Assembly (NCBI GenBank): GCA_023426145.1
Contig: JAFABG010000026.1
Location: forward strand, 174,079 to 238,078
From: Bacteroidota bacterium
GTDB taxonomy: Bacteria; Bacteroidota; Bacteroidia; Bacteroidales; Bacteroidaceae
Direction: 5' to 3'
DNA length: 64,000 bases
Positions 59,331 through 64,000 of this stretch are shown here, in pieces (the first letter of the stretch is position 1; every line of letters starts with the position of its first letter). Both the position numbers and the translations under genes were made by a program. The notes below the pieces were generated by a model that was given only the letters and a program-made list of their open reading frames with translations, was not told where the DNA came from and searched no databases.

Positions 59331-60545
59331 TTACTTATTAAAATGCAAAGTATGCCCCATTCTTTCTTTCTTTGTCCTCAAATAGCGTTCATTAAACTGA
59401 TTCGGAACGGTTTCTACAGGCACATTTTCAACAATTTCCAAACCGTAAGCTTCCAACCCCACTCGTTTCACCGGATTGTTAGTTAGAAGCTTCATCTTAT
59501 GAACACCTAACTCACGAAGGATTTGCGCTCCTACACCATAGTCTCGCTCATCAGCTAGATGACCCAAACAAACATTGGCATCGACGGTATCCATTCCATC
59601 TTCCTGAAGTTTATAAGCTTTCATTTTTTCCATCAATCCAATACCACGACCTTCTTGATTTAGATAAACAATAACTCCCTTGCCAGCCTCGTCTATCATT
59701 TCCATTGCTTTATGCAACTGCTCACCGCAATCACATCTTCTGGAGCCAAAGATATCACCTGTTGCACAAGAAGAGTGTACACGTACAAGAATAGATTCTC
59801 CTTCACTCCAAGTGCCCTTAAATAAGGCAACATGCTCAAGCCCATTCGATTTCTGACGGAAAGGTATCAAACGAAACATCCCGTGTTCAGTAGGCATATT
59901 CACTTCAACGCCCTTTTCAACAATAGACTCTTGTTGCAAACGATAGGCAATCATATCATGAATAGAAATCAGCTTTAATCCGTGCTCATCAGCCATTTGA
60001 CGAAGCTCTGGCAAACGAGCCATTGTACCATCTTCACTCATTATTTCCATCAAAGCACCAGCTGGATAAAGCCCTGCCATACGTGCCATATCAATGGTTG
60101 CTTCCGTATGTCCTGCACGACGGATCACGCCTCTCTCTTGTGCATACAACGGATTGACATGCCCTGGACGACCAAAAGTTGCAGGTGTTGAAGTAGGATC
60201 TGCTAACGCCAAAATTGTAGCTGCGCGATCAGAAGCAGAAACTCCTGTTGTACAACCGTCTAGTTTATCAATAGTAACTGTAAAAGGAGTGCCCAGCACA
60301 GAAGTGTTATCAGTGACCTGATGAGGCAAATCAAGCTCTTTACAACGCGAAACCGTTATCGGAGCACAAAGCACTCCACGAGCATGCTTTAGCATAAAGT
60401 TGACCTTCTCAGGCGTTATTTTTTCAGCAGCTATGATTAAATCGCCCTCGTTTTCACGATCTTCATCATCCACTACAATGACAAACTTACCTTCTTTAAA
60501 ATCAGCAATGGCGTCTTCTATTCTATCCATTTTAATCTCTTCCAT
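59331..60545 (-). CDS. ribBA: Bifunctional DHBP synthase/GTP cyclohydrolase II
   Basis: A 404-residue fusion. Residues about 1-205 are RibB (VIVVDDEDRENEGDLIIAAEKITPE with acidic metal ligands, RRAGHTEATIDMARMAGL), which forms 3,4-dihydroxy-2-butanone 4-phosphate. Residues about 210-404 are RibA, with zinc cysteines in SSCATGDIFGSRRCDCGEQLHKA and the RGIGLMEKMKAYKLQ segment. Together they give both precursors of riboflavin. It starts 5 bp after the LptF/G gene, so it depends on that transcript. There is no FMN riboswitch in the gap. Confidence 0.96.
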   Translation of the reverse strand: MEEIKMDRIEDAIADFKEGKFVIVVDDEDRENEGDLIIAAEKITPEKVNFMLKHARGVLCAPITVSRCKELDLPHQVTDNTSVLGTPFTVTIDKLDGCTTGVSASDRAATILALADPTSTPATFGRPGHVNPLYAQERGVIRRAGHTEATIDMARMAGLYPAGALMEIMSEDGTMARLPELRQMADEHGLKLISIHDMIAYRLQQESIVEKGVEVNMPTEHGMFRLIPFRQKSNGLEHVALFKGTWSEGESILVRVHSSCATGDIFGSRRCDCGEQLHKAMEMIDEAGKGVIVYLNQEGRGIGLMEKMKAYKLQEDGMDTVDANVCLGHLADERDYGVGAQILRELGVHKMKLLTNNPVKRVGLEAYGLEIVENVPVETVPNQFNERYLRTKKERMGHTLHFNK

Positions 60546-60550
60546 AACAC

Positions 60551-62446
60551 TTATTTATTTATTTTCTGTATGATGAACTCGATTTGTTCATTGTTTTTTA
60601 TAATCCGTTCCATATCTTTAGCAAGGCGAATACGAAATGCCCAAATACGGAAATAAAAGAATAACCCTATAGGGAAAATTACTCCAGCAGCGAGATTTAA
60701 CCAATAAATATGAAACGGTCGCACATGAGCAGAAACGGAAATAATTGGATAATTGTTCAATGCATTTAACAAAGTCACCGATTTAGTATTAGACATCTCT
60801 TCTACCAATACTTCCAACTTTCCGTTTATCGCTATCATATCATCATCTTTCTCGGCAGACATCCATAATCTGAAATAATTAGGAGCTTTGAGTAGTCTCT
60901 TCTTAACTGCATATTCACTGCATTGAGAAGATAGAAGATGTAAATCTGTATGCAAGCGGTTATAATCAGGGTCATTTATGACAACTTCCTTCTTGAACAA
61001 ATGGCGCACGCTACGAATTCCTGCTACTTTCTTGAACCAACTGATATAAGCATCAGCATTCAGTACAACTGAATCTTTGTTTGATTTATAAGTTAGAAAT
61101 AAACCCAAAGGAGCAAGTATAGCACTACTGGTCCAAACCCCCATCCAAACAACCCACCGGCCATCTCTTGACATCTTATAGCCTGTATTATCAATTATAT
61201 AATAAATAATAAAAACCAATACAGACACGATAACAGGCATACCAAGACCACCTTTTCTTATGATACCTCCCAGCGAAGCGCCAATAAAAAAGAAAAGTAA
61301 GCAAGATAATGAAATTGTTATCTTCCTGTGCCACTCAATCTCATGCTTCCTCATACTGTAGTCATTACCACTCATCGTGTAACTTTTAAAGCCTAAATCG
61401 CTATTCAAATTTTCAGCACGATTTGCTGCAGCAGAAATCAACTTTTGCTTTTGCATCAAAGGAGCAGCTTCATAAATACTATCTATATTATATTTAGTAA
61501 TATCCGCTTTAAGTACTTTTACAGTATCTTCTTGGGTTAATTTAGGAGTGCGAAAGTTTCCTTCAGAAACTTCACGATAATATTGTCGACCGATGCTATC
61601 ACCCAAGAGTTTCATTGAATCTATTGAGGCTTGAAGCATCGACATATTTTTTGCAGCTGAAGTATTACTCATGATACTAGCATCAGCCATGTTAAAATCT
61701 GAATCGAACTCAATAAGGGTATGCTTTTCAGTAAAAGATTCACGTCGATAAGGAACATTTTGTGATCGCATATTCTGCGCTCTAAGGTTTTCAAATAAAT
61801 CTCCATTGTAAAGATGAAGCCAGAGATGCTGTTTATCTGCAGTCATTTCCATTCGTCCAGAATCAGCATAGATAATGTGTGCATTTTCAAATCCATCTTT
61901 CAGATTATAAATAAGCACATCATACATCATACCTGTATTTCTGTTTTTCTTAGCAATTTTCAAATTATAATCCGGAATTTCAGAATAAAAGACTCCTTCT
62001 GGAATATCTAGTTCAGGAGACTTTTGCTTCATAGATATAATAAGAGTATATAGCTTTGTTTGGGCAATAGGCGCAACTACATTTTGGAAATAGAATGAAA
62101 CAGCTACTAAACCACACACAAGAACAGCTAGAGGGCGCATAATCTTTAGCAAAGATATTCCTGCAGCTTTCATGGCAAGCAACTCATAACGCTCACCAAA
62201 ATTACCGAAGGTGATTAGCGATGCAAGCAACACAGCCAACGGCAAAGAGATTGGAACCAAAGTTAGCGCAGAGTAAAAGAAAAATTGAGCAATTACACTC
62301 ATCTCCAGCCCTTTTCCTACCAACTCATCGACATATCTCCACAAAAACTGCATCATGAAAATGAAAAGGCAGATGAAGAAGGTGCCAATAAAGAGCATTA
62401 AGAAACTCTTTACAATAAATATATCTAACTTTTTTATGCGTAGCAT
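60551..62446 (-). CDS. LptF/LptG-family permease (YjgP/YjgQ)
   Basis: A 631-residue inner-membrane protein of the LptF/G family, part of the LptB2FG complex that lifts lipopolysaccharide from the inner membrane. Hydrophobic segments lie near residues 10-40, 50-80, 95-115 (N-terminal half) and 370-460 (C-terminal half), with a long periplasmic beta-jellyroll between. It is much longer than E. coli LptF/G (about 360), having a soluble stretch of about 110 residues (about 480-590) before a last hydrophobic segment. A -7 element TAATTTTG lies at 62475-62482. It is upstream of ribBA. Confidence 0.9.
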   Translation of the reverse strand: MLRIKKLDIFIVKSFLMLFIGTFFICLFIFMMQFLWRYVDELVGKGLEMSVIAQFFFYSALTLVPISLPLAVLLASLITFGNFGERYELLAMKAAGISLLKIMRPLAVLVCGLVAVSFYFQNVVAPIAQTKLYTLIISMKQKSPELDIPEGVFYSEIPDYNLKIAKKNRNTGMMYDVLIYNLKDGFENAHIIYADSGRMEMTADKQHLWLHLYNGDLFENLRAQNMRSQNVPYRRESFTEKHTLIEFDSDFNMADASIMSNTSAAKNMSMLQASIDSMKLLGDSIGRQYYREVSEGNFRTPKLTQEDTVKVLKADITKYNIDSIYEAAPLMQKQKLISAAANRAENLNSDLGFKSYTMSGNDYSMRKHEIEWHRKITISLSCLLFFFIGASLGGIIRKGGLGMPVIVSVLVFIIYYIIDNTGYKMSRDGRWVVWMGVWTSSAILAPLGLFLTYKSNKDSVVLNADAYISWFKKVAGIRSVRHLFKKEVVINDPDYNRLHTDLHLLSSQCSEYAVKKRLLKAPNYFRLWMSAEKDDDMIAINGKLEVLVEEMSNTKSVTLLNALNNYPIISVSAHVRPFHIYWLNLAAGVIFPIGLFFYFRIWAFRIRLAKDMERIIKNNEQIEFIIQKINK

Positions 62447-62500
62447 GTTACTATGTTGTCAGGCAATTAAAACGCAAAATTAGCACAAAAAAAGTAGCAT

Positions 62501-62531
62501 AAAAAATTTTTAGTTGAAAGTTAACTAAAAA
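62501..62531 (-). terminator. Terminator overlapping the stop codon of the START-like gene
   Basis: TTTTTAGTT (62507-62515) pairs with AACTAAAAA (62523-62531), so the left side of the transcript stem includes the TAG stop at 62525-62527. T run follows on the minus strand. Confidence 0.75.
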
Positions 62532-62911
62532 CCACAAGTTCTTCTCAATTTAGTCACTTGTAGTTCCCACAACTCTTTCATATCATCAACTTCATCTGCC
62601 TCTGCAAAATCAGTCACCTCTAATACATAATCGCTAGTTAATTCGTTGTACGTCATCTTAATTTCAAAGTAATCACGTTCATTCTCATCATCCTCCCAAC
62701 GAAATCGAATAAATGAGAATGACCGAATCGCAATAATCTCAGCATTTCTCCGCTCGGTCTTACCCCAGTAAAACTCGACAAACTTATCGTCAGATACCAC
62801 TTTATCTGCAAACCAGTCCTCCAACCCGGTCGGTGTACTAATTGCTGCCCAAAGAATATTTCTAGATGTTGCATTCAACAAATATTCTAAATGTATTTTC
62901 TCTTTTTTCAT
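62525..62911 (-). CDS. START-like/SRPBCC-fold protein
   Basis: A 128-residue soluble acidic protein (MKKEKIHLEYLLNATSRNILWAAISTPTGLEDWFADKV). The opening and the WxxxSTPxGLxxWFAD pattern match AHSA1/START-type domains, small helix-grip folds that bind hydrophobic ligands or the Hsp90-like cochaperone site. No catalytic residues can be named. It has its own terminator, so it is transcribed apart from lptF/G. Function unknown; widely present in Bacteroidetes. Confidence 0.85.
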   Translation of the reverse strand: MKKEKIHLEYLLNATSRNILWAAISTPTGLEDWFADKVVSDDKFVEFYWGKTERRNAEIIAIRSFSFIRFRWEDDENERDYFEIKMTYNELTSDYVLEVTDFAEADEVDDMKELWELQVTKLRRTCGF

Positions 62912-63083
62912 AGATATTTCGGATTGTTATTACGTGTGCCAAGATAGATACTTTTTTCTAATTATATACTACAAATCAGGCACTTTATTTAATGCTTCAT
63001 GTTATTATAAAGCCAAATCACTTTATTATTCTAGAAGAAACGGCCCATAACACAAAGAAAAATAGAAAAAAGTACTGAATTGT

Positions 63084-63114
63084 TTTGGAAGTTAAGAGGA
63101 AATATCTATCTTTG
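63084..63114 (+). promoter_or_regulatory. Promoter of tRNA-Met
   Basis: TTTG (63084-63087), 19-bp spacer, TATCTTTG (63107-63114), 21 bp before the tRNA: an exact consensus match. Confidence 0.85.
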
Positions 63115-63135
63115 CACCCGCAATCGAGAAACGAT

Positions 63136-63209
63136 GGCGGGATAGCTCAGCTGGTTAGAGCGCATGATTCATAATCATGAGGTCCCCGGTTCAATCCCGG
63201 GTCCCGCTA
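63136..63209 (+). tRNA. Elongator tRNA-Met (anticodon CAT)
   Basis: A 74-nt cloverleaf: acceptor GGCGGGA/TCCCGCT, D-arm GCTC-AGCTGGTTA-GAGC, anticodon stem CATGA/TCATG with loop TTCATAA, T-arm CCCGG-TTCAATC-CCGGG, discriminator A. It has none of the initiator features seen at 22816. tRNA-Ile2 (CAT read with lysidine) cannot be excluded without a TilS-identity check, but elongator Met is preferred. Confidence 0.9.
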
Positions 63210-63222
63210 CTTTGTAAAGAAT

Positions 63223-63268
63223 AAGGCATTTGGGAGGCTTCCACTTCTAGGTGCCTTTTTCTTTTTTA
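63223..63268 (+). terminator. Terminator of tRNA-Met
   Basis: AAGGCA (63223-63228) pairs with TGCCTT (63252-63257), with a long loop, followed by TTTCTTTTTT. Confidence 0.6.
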
Positions 63269-63269
63269 T

Positions 63270-63880
63270 AAGTTCATACTGCTACTCTCTTCAAAGACTA
63301 ATCTATCAATCTTAATTTTTTAAAGCACTTGAATTTAGATTCCTAACCTCGCTATTCAAAACTGACCTATTGCTCTGAAACGTTAAATAGTTCATGTCCC
63401 AAACCCTGTTAGTATACTAAACTCTCCAAATTTTTATGCCTATATAATGTGAATATAGTTTTTCATAAAACATTATTAATATCTATAGTTTATTACATGG
63501 AAGGCACTTCGTTACTTAACTATTAAGATCCAAAGAGTTTTGACTTGAATCCTAATTTCTTCAACTGATTCTTTATTCTAAATATAAACAAACAGCCCAT
63601 TGTAAACTGTTGTTTTTTGCTTTTTAGTGCTATACACAAAAAACAATTATACAGACTAATACAAACCTTATTTGGAAGAATGCTCCCAGCGTTCTCAAAT
63701 GCGGCAAGCGTGTCTTAAAACGCCTTAAATAGCCTATAATGCTAAACGGTTTAAGGCTTCCTCTTAGATCTCTTCCTACTTTCACATCCCGATTCACTTA
63801 GATCAGGGTGTATCGGATCATACTTGCTGCTTAGCATTTCTTGCAGACCCAACAGTTGCATGCAAGAGGGGGTAAAAACA
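63270..63880. other. AT-rich gap with no recognisable gene
   Basis: About 610 bp between the tRNA-Met terminator and the rRNA terminator. I find no ORF with coding features, no tRNA and no repeat array. A TTGCATGCAA palindrome occurs near 63856. Nothing else can be supported. Confidence 0.6.
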
Positions 63881-63917
63881 AATAAGCCCCGCCAGTCAAT
63901 ACAGACTAGCGGGGCTC
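63881..63917 (-). terminator. Terminator of rRNA operon
   Basis: AGCCCCGCCAGTC (63885-63897) and GACTAGCGGGGCT (63904-63916) form a 13-bp stem with one mismatch-type pair. On the minus strand it is followed by TATTTGTTTTT. It lies just after the 5S rRNA. Confidence 0.85.
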
Positions 63918-63924
63918 TTAAAAA

Positions 63925-64000
63925 TGGCGGCTACCTACTCTCCCACTGTTACGCAGTACCATCGGCGTGACGAGGCTTAACTTCTCTGTTCGGAATGGGA
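63925..64000 (-). rRNA. 5S ribosomal RNA, 3' part (runs off window end)
   Basis: On the minus strand the last 76 nt contain the conserved CCGAACAGAGAAGTTAAGCC and CGCCGATGGTACTGC segments and the 3' strand GTGGGAGAGTAGGTAGCCGCC of 5S rRNA. The 5' part and presumably 23S and 16S lie beyond the right edge. The operon is transcribed leftward. Confidence 0.95.

Noticed and set aside
63136..63209. tRNA-Ile2 with lysidine-modified CAT anticodon
   Set aside because: Possible for any non-initiator CAT tRNA, but the overall sequence is closer to elongator tRNA-Met as I know it from Bacteroides; left as a caveat.

Overview
The window looks like chromosome from a gut Bacteroides (Bacteroidota). Three things point there. 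Promoters have the Bacteroidota form, TTTG at about -33 and TAnnTTTG at -7, and are clearest upstream of tRNA and ribosomal genes. The gene content is typical: TonB-dependent receptors, GH76/GH92/GH125/GH130 mannan enzymes, a rhaK-I-P-A-O-R rhamnose cluster, and a TPP-riboswitch thiamine uptake operon. Exported proteins carry Bacteroides-style signal peptides. I see no phage, transposon, integrase or CRISPR array; this is core chromosome with a few accessory islands. The leftward ribosomal-protein operon and leftward rRNA operon suggest, as inference, that the replication origin lies beyond the right edge.

Layout. 1-1.4 kb: rplM-rpsI-rpsB operon (minus) with a structured leader. 1.6-6.7 kb: exported hypothetical, asnS, a pseudouridine synthase with a long RGG-like repeat tail, purB. 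6.9-7.1 kb: two identical tRNA-Val genes. 7.3-12.4 kb: outer-membrane receptor-like protein, yaaA, trpS, a tiny exported protein. 12.5-20.4 kb: mannan island (EEP-fold lipoprotein, GH76, GH125, GH130, convergent GH92), with a 525-bp gap full of ordered repeats. 20.5-22.9 kb: TetR-fabG-rluA operon and initiator tRNA. 23.0 kb: a DnaA-box-like cluster. 23.8-30.7 kb: rhamnose catabolism. 31-36.5 kb: CPA2 antiporter, Lrp, metY, small protein, MscS. 36.6-40.3 kb: TPP riboswitch, TonB receptor, PnuT, thiamine pyrophosphokinase. 40.4-45.6 kb: thrA, apgM-like, thrC, with a Thr/Met-rich candidate leader peptide. 45.8-53.1 kb: ansA, radA, FAD oxidoreductase, LuxR-type regulator, TonB receptor. 53.2-57.5 kb: GNAT, then metA-U32-zinc-ribbon lipoprotein overlapping by 4 bp. 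57.7-62.9 kb: 2x[4Fe-4S] ferredoxin, aspC, ribBA, lptF/G-type permease, START-like protein. 63.1-64 kb: elongator tRNA-Met and the 3' end of a 5S rRNA.

How the genes fit together. Much of the aspartate family is here: aspC (aspartate), thrA (aspartate kinase/homoserine dehydrogenase), an apgM-family protein in the place of homoserine kinase, thrC (threonine), metA with a Glu at position 111 that predicts acetyl-CoA use, and metY that would use the resulting O-acetylhomoserine. The mannan enzymes form a complete-looking set for trimming yeast or host mannose glycans but have no SusC/SusD pair in view. The rhamnose cluster is a full pathway from uptake to lactaldehyde reduction.

The most unusual signal is a pair of intergenic arrays of short palindromes with the same geometry (5-bp arm, about 4-nt centre, 5-bp arm, about 8-nt spacer; period 22 bp) but unrelated arm sequences: GAAAC/GTTTC at 16.4 kb and GGCAC/GTGCC at 40.3 kb. 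The first sits beside a separate 31-bp tandem repeat. I know of no named element with this architecture.
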